From Celoporthe dispersa (Eukaryota; Ascomycota; Sordariomycetes; Diaporthales; Cryphonectriaceae), in the NCBI GenBank assembly GCA_016584495.1, contig WAID01000006.1:3472001-3536000 (forward strand): DNA of 64,000 nucleotides, given 5' to 3'. This document shows positions 27,605-41,661 of this stretch, in pieces. Numbering within the stretch: position 1 is the stretch's first letter; the number at the start of each line of letters is the position of its first letter. The notes beneath the pieces were generated by a model. The model made no database searches, was not told the DNA's origin, and saw only the letters and a list, made by a program, of their open reading frames with translations. Position numbers and translations under genes: made by a program.

Positions 27605-28024
27605 ATGCCTATTTATTCTTTTTGTAAGAATTGCAATCTCCCTTCCTATTAGATATCGCCTAACAATTCTACCTATTATGCTGAATATATTCATTAGAAT
27701 TATTCAAAATGTGATATCTTTAGTCTTTCTTTTGCAAAGCTTTGCAATATCGCTATTTAGTATCGGAAACTAGAGAATGAGATTGAGAATTTGAAGATTA
27801 AGTTGCTGCGATTTTATTAATAGAAGCAGTTATAGTCTGATAAGATGAAGCGTGTCTTGCGTCGTGGCATCTCTCGGATAGAGAAGTTGGACTGTATGGA
27901 GGCTGAAAAGGCCGCAGCGGAGTGTTTGGCTGCCAAGGAGGCCAACCATAATATTAAAGTATTAATGCTCAAAAAGCTATTCTCTAAGGATTTCTCTAAG
28001 CCTAATATAAACAAGATTGATTGA
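27605..28024 (+). pseudogene. Antisense coiled-coil ORF at the 3' end of element Gb
   Basis: Plus strand, opposite to gag-pol of the same element. One frame of 140 codons from ATG 27605 to TGA 28022-28024, broken only by a few RIP-type stops. Sequence order: MPIYSFCKNC with a CxxC pair; SPNNSTYYAEYIH; KLENEIENLKIKLLRF (heptad-like coiled coil); DKMKRVLRRGI; then EAEKAAAECLAAKEAN. Element H has a collinear 149-codon ORF in the same antisense place. From memory, short proteins of this type, with an N-terminal CxxC...SPNNSTY and a Leu/Glu/Lys helix, recur as hypothetical proteins in many ascomycete genomes; I cannot name a function. The stretch 27,844-27,948 is GC-rich and hardly mutated. Confidence 0.65.
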
Positions 28025-28399
28025 TCTATAGTAAATCTGAATATTTTTAAGATTAATAGATTAGAAAATATAGCTAGTTTATTAATTAATTACTAATTTA
28101 ATCTAACTAATAGATTCTTTAATTAATAAGTTTTTCTAATTAATCCTATTATATAACTAGTCTATAGCTGACTAATCTAGTGATTATATTGATAAAAGAA
28201 TAACTAATCAAGTAGCTTGACTAATTATTTGTTTCTTTTGATTGATCTCAATTCTAGCTAATCTCGTTTTGCTTAGTCCGGATCCTATTAATATTCCTAT
28301 TACTAGTAGCTAATCGAATAATCGAACTGTATCTAGTCTTTATTCCAAATCAGAATAGTTTTTTCAAATTTATAGTTTATTAGTCTTATTTCTGCTAAT

Positions 28400-31300
28400 A
28401 TATCTGAAATGCCTATTATATATTTACGAAATTTTCCTTAAATTCCTATAAATTTTTGCTTATTAAGTAGCTTTTCCATTTAATAAGATATTCTTATACT
28501 ATATTTATGCCTTTATATTTGAGAATTCTTTTAATTTTATATTCCTTTTTTAATCCTTCCACTTCGATAGTATTATCTATTTTGGCATTTTTTATTATAG
28601 ATTCAAGTAATAAGATATGGAAAATCGGATATAGCCTTATCTTATAAGATAATGCGAGCTTGTAATTAATTAGAGATATCTGTTTGAAAATTTTGAAAGA
28701 TTTAAGCTTTTTGTAATTAAGCTTATGCAATAGTTTCTTAATTTTGATATAGTTTTTCCTTCTAATAAAGTAGACTTTATCTCTCTCCTATAGAATTGAT
28801 CTCTCAATCCTTTTGGAATTCGCATATCGAATTATATATTCTTGGATAAATGCAAGCTCTGATTATAGCTTTTTTCTAATTTTTCTGAATCTAAATGCTT
28901 TCTTTTCTGCAGCTTTTGCATTTGCCTCTAGCAATGCTTTGTAATAAGCTATCAGATTATATCTATAAAATGTATAGAATAATAAAACTTTTATAATGCT
29001 GATATCTGCATTATTATATGCGAATTGCGCTAATAATAGCAATTTAATACAATTATTCTGCTCTTAATTAATATAGTATTTAAAATATTATTCTATAATT
29101 TAGTTAATTTATTCTATCTATTTATTTATTTGCAGATAGAATATAATTGATATCTTATATATAGCTCTAAGCTATTTTATAAATAATATTTAGAAATATA
29201 ATGCGAATTTCTTGTCTCTATCTGAAATAAATTCTTATAGTATTTTATAATTGGCTATTATTGTTCTAAGAAATATATATACGAATTCTTCTGCTATACT
29301 GCTCTTTTTATAGAATAGAAAATAAATATATTTGCTTAATCTGCAAACTACTATTAAAATACTATCGAATTATACTTTAATTAAAAGTTCTTATAAAAGA
29401 AATAGCTTAATAATAAAATCTAAGCTAATTGATTGCTAAATAGCTATAGATATTAATAAAGATTATAGTAATCTGTAAAGCTTATATTATTCTGTCTTAT
29501 TTTTCTTATAGCTATTATATATTCTAAAGATATCTTCTATCTTTTTTCTGAGTTTTAGAGAGTCCCAATATCTCCAGATTCTCTTATAGGTTGCTCTAAC
29601 TCCCTAATATCTATATACGGATGCGCTATATATATCCCTAATATATTTATCTTATTTCGCTAAAATCATATTTTCTAGATTCTTTCCTTAATATGCGATC
29701 CTAAATATTGCATTAATTTCCTATATTTATATAAGATTACTATTCCTATTTATACTAAGAAGTATCTATTTTTTAATATCTATATCTAATCAAAGATCTA
29801 ATTATCTATTAAGAGTATTTGCTTTAGTATTTTCTTTTCCTAGAATATAGATTATTTTAATATTGAATTAAAAAAGAAATTCTATTTATTAAATCTATTG
29901 CCTATTTAGAATCTTGATTATTATGAATATTATAAAGTTCTTATAATCTATAAATATTTTGATTAGCAATTTTACTTTGATTAGATAATATTGCTATTTC
30001 TGAAATATATATATTATTGCTATAAATTCTTTATTTGGAATCCTATATTATAATTCTAGCTTATTGAATTTCTTCGAAAAATTCGCTATAAATCTTGGCT
30101 ATCCTTAATTATCTCTTTAGATCAGTTTTGTACTATATCCATACTCTAATATATTAGATGCGATCTCGAATTCTTATATTGGATTAGCTTTTTCGAAAAC
30201 TGGATTTTTTGTAATCTTAGCTTTAATAATCTCAAAAGCTTCTTATTCTTCCTTATCCTATTAGAATGTTTCGCTCTTCTTTATCAGATTCATTAATAGC
30301 TTAGCAATTACTAAGTAATTGCTAATAAACTATTAATAGAAGTTTGCATATCCAAAGAATGCCCTAATATCTTTTACTATTTTAAAGATTAGCCAATTGT
30401 ATAATACTTCAATCTTATCTTTCTGTATCTATATATAGCCTAGTTTAATAATATATTCAAAGTAATTAATTTTTTGAATATGAAAGTAATTCTTAATTAG
30501 TTCTATAAAAAGTTTATTATTTTAAAGCATTTATAAGATTATCTATATATGCTTTCTATATTCTTTATAATTCTTAAAATAGATAAATATATTATTGAAA
30601 TAGGCAATAATGAAAATATTAAGATATTCGTATAGAATATAGTTGATTATTTTTTAGAAAGATATAGATATATTGATTAATCCAAAAAGTATGATCTAAT
30701 ATTCGAAATATTTATAGCAAATCCTGAAAGCTATCTTCCATTCTTCTTCTTCTTTAATGCGTATATAATAGTAATTTTCTTTAAAATCGAATATTATAAA
30801 TTATTATATATTGCATAATTAATCTTTAAGCTTTTTGATAAGTAGTAAAAGATATCGATTTTTGATAATAATATTATTGAGCTATTTATAATCTATATAA
30901 AATCTGAATTTGCTATTCTTCTTAGATACAAATATTATAGAATATTCTGCTAGGAATTGTAATAATCTAATATATTTTTGCTTAAAGTTCTTATTCAAAT
31001 ATTCCTTAAATGCTTCGAGTTTTGCTTCATTCAGGCTATAAATTGGCTTAAATCTTAGTTTAATCTCTTTCTTCAAAAGGATTTTATAGTCAAATAGTCT
31101 ATATTCTAGAAATCTATTTTTGAACTTTCCTAAGAACAATTCTATAAATTCTTGATATTCTCTTGGAATTCTCTTGAATATTAGTATAAATCCTTCTTCG
31201 ATTTCTGCTATTTGGAGAAATAAGAGATATTATTAAGTATTCTTTTTCTTATTTTAGGATACTTTCAAGCAGCTTCCCTATAAGCTGTTAGTTATATCAG

Positions 31301-34060
31301 GCTTTAATTATTTCTTTTCCCTTATTAGGCAATCCAAATCGATATTTATAATCTATTATAGCTTATCAATTCCTTTTCTTAGAGAATTGATCTCTTTATA
31401 GTTCCAAAGTCTATACTTATTGCTTTATAATATGCCTTTTTTTCGTATTTAGCTGCTATCTATTATAATATATAATTCGTTTTCAATCCTTTTTCATAGA
31501 TCTAAAAATTCTATAATCTTTCTTCATAAGCTATCAATTTTTATTAATTTAAAAATATATATAAATCTATTTAAATGCTTTTTCCTTAGATTATGCTCAG
31601 TAATTAGATCCTATCCTTCGCCTTTAATTGCGATTATCTTTTTTGGATATAGCTTATTCTCAAGAAATCTAGCTAATAGTCCAATCGATTTGAGAATTAT
31701 GCTTCTTAAGCTAAAGAAATCCTAAAATCAGCGCATATTATACTATATCTATAATATCAAAGATAATATATATCGTAAAGCTTTAAATAAATATTAATAA
31801 ATAATCAATCTCTATATCTATAATATCCTAATTATACAAGATAAATTTTCCTTCTATAATATTAAGAATATAAGATTCTTCTTTATACTGCTATAATATC
31901 TATACTATATTGACTATTTATAATGAAATATAATTTCCTTAAGCGCTATTATTCAATAATATGCAATATTTTTATCTATTAATAATTATATCAAATATAA
32001 TATATGTATAATTCTTCTTGACTATCATATATAAAGACTTTACTAGTCCGAATTATTCATTATCTCTTATAAGCAATCTCTTTCTTTTAAGGATTAAGTT
32101 ATTTATTTTGCAAATCTTCTTGCTTATTATTAGCTATATTAATATTTTCTTTTCTAATCTTAGATGCTATATTATGCATCTGCTTTCTTCTATTTGTAAA
32201 TCTCGCATACTCTAATAATGCATTGCTACTATTTAGTGCGCTTATTGATATATACTTTTGAGAAATCATCTGAATATCCGATTTATGCATATCTCTGAAT
32301 ATAATCGAGTTTCTTTATAAATCTAATACTTAATTCCTCAATAGTATAAATAATTTTATTCTATTTTCTAATTAGAAAGCATTCATTTTCTGCTTTCTTT
32401 GCAAAGTATATCTTATAGCTATAATATATATAGGAGATCTATACAATCTTATAATACTTCTTGTAATAATAAGCGATCTTAAAATCTTTATGCCTAAAAG
32501 CTCTTACTTTTTAGAAGAGTATATAGATAAAAACCTTCTTAAATTATTATATTCAGATAATATATCTAATCTATTCTTATTTCAAGTTTTATGCTAATAT
32601 CTTTTCATATGCTATTTGCTTTTGGCTAATATTATTATTCTCCGATTTGAGAATCTCCGATTATAATAGCTTATTTAGCTATCTATCTTATAAATCTTCC
32701 GATTTGAAGATTTCAATCGCTACTTCCTCTAGTTTTTTATTAAGAAGTCATATCCAATATTCCAGAGAGAATCTCCCTTTATCATCTTCCAACTGACTAT
32801 TTTCTGATTAATTATTTATTAAGTTGAATAAATAATCCGAATCGCTATCTTATAAGACCTTGCTGTAATATAGGCTATATTGTCTTATAGCCAATAATTT
32901 CTTTCTCTTAAGCTTCCTAAGAAACTATTCTAAGCTTTCCTTTTCCATAAAATACAATAAATATCTATTATCATAATAGAATATCCAATTAAGATATTTG
33001 TAAGCAATAGAGTCTGCTGTTTGCTTAGATAAATAATTATTGCTCAGCTAATTAGATTCCTATCGCCTTACAACGTTCGCCTATCATTCTTCCTGAACAG
33101 ATTGCTATCTAGATTTCTTAAGCTGTCTATAATCGCATACGAAGTATTCTAGTTTCCCATAATTAAAGCATTCTCTATTGCTTTTGCGAGTATTGCGATT
33201 TATAGTATCAAGTTCTATAGATCTAGCATAAATGCTGCCGCTTTAGGAAGTACTATATTGCTTCTTCTAATATTAGAGTTTCTTATCCAAGTTGGCTAGA
33301 ATTCTCCAAATCTAGCCTTCTCTCTTCTTAAATTTCTCTATCTATTATTTATATAGGCAATTATTGATATAAATTGCCTAATTTGAGAATATTGCAAAAT
33401 CCTCTAGCCAATTCTATTTGGAAATTTTATTCTTAATTTTATTCTTAAATCTCTTATAATAGTATTCTATAAAATTCTTATCTTCTTATAAAAGCTATAC
33501 TGAGAGCTATTTAAATCTAATTATATAGACTAAAGCTGATTTAGTCTGCTTTAAATCTATGAATTGTTAAGCTATAATGCGTTTTTTATTTGAATTATCG
33601 AAAATTTTCTTAAAAATCTTTTCAAAATCTGCAAAAGAATTGAATATATCCTTAATACTCTGATTGCATATATTGAGATTATCTTAATGCTCCAGATAAT
33701 TGCGCAGAGAAAGTTCATACTAAATAAGAGCGTTTTTTTTAAAGCAGATTCCAGCAAGAATAACTTTTTTATGCTTAGAAGTAAATTAAGCAATATAGTA
33801 TAAGAAGTATGCCTTGTAATAAGTGAGGAATCTGTAAAGCGTTTTCTGCGCTCTATCATATATAACTGGCTTATTTATCTTATACGCTTTATTCATCGTA
33901 ATAGAAATCAGATTATTATTCTATCGCTATAAAATGCGAACCTGCTTTTAAAGATTAGCGATAGCATTGACCATTTATTCATATATAGGCTTATAAATAA
34001 ATAAAATAGGCATCTGAAAAACTATTATATTCCGTATTGCTTAAAGGGATAATACTGAAT
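28400..34060 (-). pseudogene. gag-pol of element Gb, RIP-inactivated
   Basis: Minus strand. RT begins in a clean 85-codon piece (31139 to 30882) with FDYKILLKKEIKL, IYSLNEAKLEAFKEYL and FVSKKNSKFRFYIDYK; the catalytic box near 30,615 reads YFNN in place of YxDD. The integrase C-terminal part is open at 28730-28494 (KLNYKKLKSFKIFKQI, RLYPIFHILLLES), and a chromodomain-like EYLIKWKSY follows near 28,480. The gag part (about 32.6-34.05 kb) has an open 95-codon antisense-looking piece at 33859-33572 (MIERRKRFTDSSLITRHTSY...) that is on the sense strand of this element. Just inside the 5' LTR the minus strand reads TTTTGACGACTTTTATTCAA, also found in H, a likely primer-binding region. Confidence 0.82.
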
Positions 34061-34085
34061 CTTTCTTGAATAAAAGTCGTCAAAA

Positions 34086-34567
34086 TATAATAAGTACTAT
34101 AGTAATCCGAAGATTCTTAAATACTAATTGGATTTATACTAGCAAGAGAGATATTAAAAGTATTGAGTTCTTGAATATAGAATTATACAAGTCTTAATAA
34201 GCAATGCAAATATTTACTGCTTTTAGGGCTATTTAATATATAAGACTGAATACTTAGATTGACAATTGAAAAGCTATATACTGAATCTATCTACTAGTAA
34301 TAAGTATATTCTTATATATCTAGCTCTTCAGTCCTATCTAGGATGCCTATATTCTAATTATTGCTAGGCAAGTCCCTGAATCGTTTGCTTAGCAATCGAT
34401 TCCTTATAGGCGATGGGTTCTAGACTCTAATCCTTACTTACGTAATCCTGCGTTCTCTTCTTCTGCATTAGAGTATTGGACTCTCGGCTCTAGAGAGGTC
34501 CGTTCCGAGTAGCTTGGGTACTATGCCATTTCCCTATCGTGACCTGCATGTTGGATAGGTCATAACA
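34086..34567 (-). repeat. 5' LTR of element Gb
   Basis: 482 bp; the right 150 bp are clearly less RIP-mutated (e.g. TCTCGGCTCTAGAGAGGTCC, 34,481 on) than the same part of the partner LTR. Confidence 0.9.
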
Positions 34568-34572
34568 ATAAT

Positions 34573-37500
34573 GCAATTTGCTAGAATATATATAGCTAAA
34601 TTATTTATTTAGATTAAAGATTTATTAATTGCGATATTATAAAAAAAGAAAAAATAAGAGATATCAGAAATAAAAAAGAATTTAAATATATAGCAAATAG
34701 AAATAAAAATGCGCAATAATTAAATCAAAACCCAAATTATATAGAATGCTTTATACTTATTTAGCAAAAATAGTATTAGTTAATATAATAATTAATAAAA
34801 GCGATCTTTATTAAGCGCAAAACAGCTTATTTATCTGCTTATTATCTGCTTTCAATATCTTACTATTTATATACTAGCTTGCCTATTAATCTTCAATACT
34901 AATATTCTTCGCTTTACTAAACTAATCTCCTAATTAAATTGGAGAATATTGCTATTATAGCACTGCTTAATCAAAGCTTATAATATAAATTGATAAAAAG
35001 TTAATTTAAGTATTATTAATAAAAGGAAAGAATAGCTTTAATCTCAGAAAGCTTAATTAAAAATACTCTTAATTCTTCAAAGCTTCCTTTTAGCAGCTAA
35101 TATAAGCTAAACTTTAGATTCCTATTTTATAATAAGCTAGCAAAAGCAGATTTTATTCTATTCTCTCGAATCGAAATTTCCTTTTAGCTTAAGCATTTTG
35201 ATTAATAGTATAAAATTAAAAGCATCAAAAATAAAAAAGCTTTCAATTTTATAAAAAGTTATTATGCAAATTTGATTATAGTAAATAAAATAGAGCGCTA
35301 TATTATAAATGCTAATATTTGGAAAGATTAGAAAAACTAATTACTTATTGCTTATTAATTTTAAAATTATTTTCAAGCTTATATACTAGAATAAAAGCGC
35401 TTCAATATTTTGAATAATTATTTTATTATAAATACTGCTAGTCTATAATCGTTTATTATTAATTATAATAATATCTTAATTCGTTTTAAGATCTAAGAAA
35501 ACTAGCTTATTGCTAAAGCTTAGATAAAATTTTTTTCAATATAGATAAAATATCTTAAAACTAATTATAATATTATTATTGAGAATATTATTAATAAAAT
35601 ATAGCTTTTTCTTATAGAGAAGCTTTTCTTAATTTATAAAGAGATATTTTAAAAGAAAACTTAAGACTAATTTATATATAAAGCTATTAATCTCAAACTC
35701 AATTAGCTAATTCAATTTCAATCTCTATTATAGCTAATGCTTAAATAGATTATATCTATTCTTATATTTCGACTAATATATATAGCTTTTAATCAAAGTA
35801 TAGATTAAGAATAGTAATTTATAAATCTCTTGCATTATCAGTTTTCTCAAAAAATAGTTATATTAGCTAAATAGATTCTAAAGCATAAAAGTGCTCAGAA
35901 AGATAATTAAGATTTAGCAAATCTAGCTTCTAAAATAGAATAGCTCTGGATTAATTAGATTGCTATAGCTTAGTCTCTGAAAAAATAAAAAGAAAAATCT
36001 TAAGCAGATTTATAGAATCTTCTATAAGCAAACGAAAGCTTTTTAAACTATATCTCAATAGCTGAGCTATTTGAAGATAATTATTCCTTAAGAGCTAATA
36101 TAAAGCAAAACTAATTCTCTCTAAGCAGATATTATTTATATAAGCTCTAAAAAAAAAGAGTAAGATCTATATAGAAATATAGCAAGCAAAGATTAATAAT
36201 ATTCTCAAAAAAGATAAAACTATCAGAAAATATTATAAATGCGATTTCAAATCTTATAATATTTATAAATATATCAAGCTTAGCACTCTTATAAATAATA
36301 ATATCTATTATACTTCAGCCCTATCCAAACTTGAATAGTATTTTAGCAATTAAATAGAATTTCTTAATTCGAAATCTATATTAATATTATATAGATAGAT
36401 TATATCTGCTAAAAATAATTCTAATATAAATATCTTTCGCTTGATTTTTAGTATTTATAAAGAATATTGGAAAAGAAGCTTTAATAAATTATAAATCGCT
36501 TAATATATTAGCTTAATTAAAGAAAATGAAAAATAGCAAAGTAATACAAAGCTAGCCAAAAATAAAACTTTATAAAAAGAAATAAATTCTATTCCAAAAT
36601 ATATAAGCTAATACTAGACTAATAATATTGAGTTTCTCAATATTAATAAAGAGATTGAGATTAGTAATATTTATCTTACTTTTTATAAAGCTTAATTATA
36701 TTTCTCAAAATTCTTATTTAGTATAAATTCTATTAATATTAAGCTTATCTAAAGCTAAATCAATATTAATAAAGCTAAAAAGCGCAGAATTAGTAAGATA
36801 GCTTAGGATTTTAATAAAATTGATAGAGAAAAAGATATAATAAATATTAAAATTTCAAACTAGCTAATAATTGAGAAGCTGCTCAATATTAGAAAGCTAT
36901 CTAATATTGAATAAGCAGAGCTTATTACTTAAGCTATTTATAATAAACTTTTGAACTAATTTCTAGATTATCTTTTTAAAATTTCCGAAAGAAAGATAAT
37001 TATTATAATATTTAGATAGAAAGCTTGATTAATCTATAATCTTTAAAGAATTGATTCAGAAGCTTAGAAAATTATTAATTTTAATAAAAATCTAAGCATA
37101 GACTTATATAGATTATTAGATGCTAATTTAATATTTATTTCTTAGAGAAAGCTCTAAATTTCGACTTTATTCTAACTTTTTAATATAATTAATAGACAGA
37201 TTATTAATAATTATAATATTTCTGAATATCTTATAAAGCTTGCAAAGTTTCTAATTATTCAAAGTATAAGCTTTTCGGCTAAAAAGAGAGTATAATACTT
37301 TCAATTAATATAATAAAAGTATTCAATAGATATATAAATCCTCCGATTATATCTTTAATAGCTATATTGAATAGCCTTTATAATCGAAGTATTATTCCAA
37401 TATTTTATTTTATTCTTTATTTTGATAATAAAAAGCATATATTTATCTAAGCTATATTAGACTTAGAGGCTAAGATAAGTCTAATTTCTTTAATATTCTG

Positions 37501-40500
37501 TATTAAGCTTGGATTGCTTTATATACTTATTACTAATATCATATTTAGGATCTATAATAGATCTAATATAGCATTGATTAGAGTATTTGAGATTAAGATA
37601 TTTTATAAAGATTTTTCTAAACAAATTATTTTCTATATTATAGATAATAGAATAATAATACTAAATTATTCTATGCTATTGGAAATATTATTTATTATGC
37701 AGATTAAATTTTTATTCGATTATATATATTCTGGGTTTCTCTATACGAATTTCGTTTTTAAAAAGATTTATTTTATTATTATAGTTAATAATAAGAAGAA
37801 TCTCAAAGAAAAGAAAAGCTCGCATATCAAAAAACTAAATACTAGCAGTTGCTTCGAGAAATGCAAAGCTATTAATAGCGAAAATATTCCTTCCTGAATA
37901 TATTTCGAACTTAAAGATATACTAATAATATCTATTCCCGAAAATAAAATCGAGATAATAATCAATAATCTATTTATTAAAATAATAAAGAAGAAGTTAA
38001 AGAAAGAATACTCTCAGATTATAAAAGAGAAAGAGTATTAAGACTTTTATCTATATAAAATATATGCCAAACTTCAATTATCCTGCTCAATATAAAAATC
38101 TAAAAAGAAAGAGAAAAAATATTTTAAGCTTAATCAATATAATATATAAATCAAAAGCAAGAAAGATTAAGCTTATTAATAACTCGCAATTAAATAGATC
38201 TATGCTTAAAAAAAAGCTTGAATAGAAGCTATCCAAAATAAAAGAAATAAGAAAAATTTAGCAATCTATAAAGCTAATCAAATATAATAATTAGATTAAG
38301 CTAAAATTTAGCTTTATTAATCTGAATAATTATCTTATACTTGAATATTAAGCAAATATAAAAAAGAATAATTGCAATAAGCTTAATAATAAAAAGCTTG
38401 AGATATTCAAATATATATTTTGCAATCATATTAAAATATTAGCTTAGGATTTTACTAAGATTAGCCAAATTATTAAAAAAGTAGCTTTATTGCAAAAGAT
38501 TAGAATTATTCTATATAAGATTTTCCAAAAAGATATATTTCTATACCAAATACTCTTTATCAGAAATTGATTAATATTCTAAAACAGCATATTAATAGGA
38601 AGATTATTAAAAAGAGTTATATATTTTACTGCTATAATTAATTTCTTATTGAGAAAAAAAATAGCAAGCTATGCTTGATTAATAATGCTTAGAAATATAA
38701 TAAGCATATACTCAAAGATGCTTTTATACTGCTAGCATTAGATAAATTTTCAGAAGATTTCGCTATATATAAAGTATTATTATTATTAAATTTCTTCTCT
38801 AAATATAATCAAATCTTATTGCATCCTAATAGCAAAGATATAATTACTTTCTCGATATTTTTAAGCTTATTCAAAATATATACTTTGCTACAAAAAGCAA
38901 TCAACTCGATAGCTCAATTTATAAAGATTATAATCAGACTTTTATATAATCTTATTTCTTATATATATCAATTATTTCTCGATAATATTTCGATTTAAAG
39001 CTCAATAATAATCTATAATAATAAGATATTTCTTAATATCCCAAATATCTATTATTTCATCGCTAAATATATTGCTAATCTAGATAAAATCCTAATAAAT
39101 ACTAAGCTTACTAATACTATTATCTTTGTCTTCAAATCTGAATAATATTGAATAAAAATTAATATAATCGGATATATTATCGATTCTAATAGAAGATAGC
39201 TTTAAAATAGGAAAATTATAAAGCTTTAAGCTTGGATAGTATATAAAGATATTAAGAATATTCGCTCCTTTCTCGATTTGATTATATATTATATAGTATA
39301 GATTTAGAATTTTGCTATTATTGTATAACTATTCTATAATCTCTTAAAAAAAAGTATATTATAATTATAAGAAAATAAATATAAGAAAATAATTCAAATT
39401 CTTATTCAAGCTCTTACTATTAAGCCTATTATTATTGCTATCAACTATAGCTTGACTATTAGCAAAATTATACTTATAATTAATATAAATCTTTTTAATT
39501 AGAATGCAATTCTAATGCAGATTATTAAAAGATATAGAAAATCTATTCGCTTTATTAATAAAATCTAAATAATTGCTATACAAAAATATAATATTATTAA
39601 AAAAGAATATCAAGCTATCCTATTCGCTTTGCAATCTCTTTACTAATACTTTTACAAATATTATTTCATTTTTAGAAATCAATGCTTATATATTGATTAA
39701 CCAATTTAATAATAGAATAAATAATATATTAGATATTCTAATAAATAGATAAATTGCAATTATCAAAATATTTAATTTTATTATAAAATATATATTCAGA
39801 TTGAAAAATCCAATAGCTAATATACTCTCAAAGCTGCCATACTTAACCCTATTGCAAAAAAAATAAAAGCAATAATGTCGAAGTATAATGCAATATTCAA
39901 TTCAATAATATAGAAGCTATTAAAGCAGAATTAATACTATTATTAAATCCTAATCTTTATTAAATCTAATAATTAATCTAATATATTAAATTCTTATGCA
40001 AAAGCATAATATTAGCAAAGCTTTTTTAATATTAGCAAAAAAGCTTTATAGCTAAAATATTAAATTATCAAATAATTGATTAAGCTTTATAGTATAAAGC
40101 TAAAAGCAAATATTTATAGCAAAAAATAATAGATAATTCTGATTTTTAATATTGTATTTTAAGAGAATATTATATTAAGTTTGATTATTAAAATTAGAAT
40201 TCAATAATTGCTCGGATTAAGCAATTATACTTTTGGAAAAGATTATAAATAAATATTTTTGATATTATAGCAGAATATAAAAAATATACTAAGTTTAATC
40301 CTAAAATATAGAAAAAAGAAATTATTCTTTCTATACTAAATCAATTTTTCATAAAAATCAGTATTAATATTCAATATATAGCTAAGAATAATAGATTCAA
40401 ATATTTTGCTGAAGCTTAATATAATCTGATAGAATATATTATTGCAAAACTGCTTAAGAAAGCTATAGCTAAAGCAATACAGAAATTTATTCTAGAGAAG

Positions 40501-41600
40501 ATTATTCTCACTTTTAGCTGCCTTTTTAAGATTATTATAAATAGAAAGTCTGAAAATAAAGCTGAAATAGCGAAATCTATCAAAGCTTTAGAGATTCTGC
40601 TTATTCAGATCTTTAGCTATAATTTTTATGCCTAAGATCAAATAGAAGTAGGATATTTTTCGATCGCCAATATATTCGCCAAGCTTGCGAATATATAATC
40701 GCAGCAATAGAAGTAATATTTAAGAATTGCTTTTTTTGCAGAAAAGATATCTATCCAATAGTCTTATAGATATAATCTCTTTTATCTAATATTTGACTAA
40801 AAGCTTCTTATTCCAATTAAGATAGAAATTCCAATATAGAAAGTCTTTGCTTAGTTTGCAGATTAATTGCCTTAAGAAGCATTTAAAATATATTTTCGCA
40901 TAATTGCTGCTAAGCAGAAAAATATGCTATATGCAATTAAAGCTATATAGGCATATTGAGAGAAGATAGCAAAAAAAGCATAAATATATAGCTTAATAAA
41001 GAAAGTATAATTCTATTTAGAAAACTTAATCTTTATCTATAATTATATTAGGAAAATAAGCTATTTATGCAATATGAAAATCTTATATAAATAGAAAGAA
41101 TTATATATTATTGCTTAAATCTTAGATAAGAATGCTTACTATTTCAAGATTATAGATAGCATTTTGCTCAAAAGCATATACTTAGCAATCAATATTAAAA
41201 AGTTTGTATAAAATGCAAGCAAGATATAAAAGCTAGAAATATTTATGCTTTGAGAAGAAAATATTAAGATTATTATTAGATAATTATTAATTAATAAATT
41301 AATATTTCTGCAAGTATTATAGTATAGAGAATCTAATAATTATATATTAGAAATCTATAAAGCTAATCTAGATAATAATATAATATTCTAAATATCCGAT
41401 ATTATTGAATATAAAAGCATACTTATATAGATAATTCTCGATCCTAATATTATCAATCTAATTATTAAGAATAATAATAATACTAATAATAATGATAATT
41501 ATATAGATAGCAAGCTTATATAGACTGCTAAGAAGGAAAAGAGAGAATAAGAAAAAGCAGATTATAATAGAATATATATCCCTATTCCTACTAAATCTGC
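34573..41600 (+). pseudogene. Ty3/gypsy gag-pol inside the composite element, RIP-inactivated
   Basis: Plus strand, different family from A-C and G/H. Gag-like sequence about 34.8-37.2 kb. Protease region 37,440-37,760, including an open 127-codon piece at 37514-37897 (IYNRSNIALIRVFEIKIFYK). RT at about 38,400-39,060: QILLHPNSKDIITFSIF, then INSIAQFIKIIIRLL, ending FLDNIS where FLDDI is usual. RNase H about 39.1-39.85 kb (LFNWNAILMQ; KEYQAILFALQSL). Integrase about 40.15-41.0 kb, with SENKAEIAKSIKALEI near 40,545. Own LTRs were not found; either it owns the M LTRs or its ends are hidden by mutation. Confidence 0.7.
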
Positions 41601-41661
41601 ATTCTTTACTCAGAACTAAAAGTAATCTCTTTTTGTCTTTTTTTATATTACAAAAGCATAT

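Larger units (their letters stand above)
26924..34567 (-). mobile_element. Element Gb: complete Ty3/gypsy chromovirus, 7.6 kb
   Basis: Two 482-bp LTRs (26924-27405, 34086-34567), ends TGTAAT.../...CATAACA on the plus strand, flanked by an exact TSD ATAAT (26919-26923 and 34568-34572). On the minus strand: 5' LTR (right), gag, protease, RT, RNase H, integrase, chromodomain, then an extra ORF on the opposite strand, then the 3' LTR. It is the reference copy against which the pieces of Ga can be ordered, and it shares LTR ends with Ga and H. Confidence 0.94.

Noticed and set aside
27817..28014. Minus-strand 65-codon frame
   Set aside because: It is the shadow of the plus-strand antisense ORF, which matches the H copy along its length.
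32018..32290. Overlapping open frames on both strands
   Set aside because: Lie in the gag-protease part of Gb; the minus-strand piece fits the element, the plus-strand one is an Ile/Leu-rich shadow.
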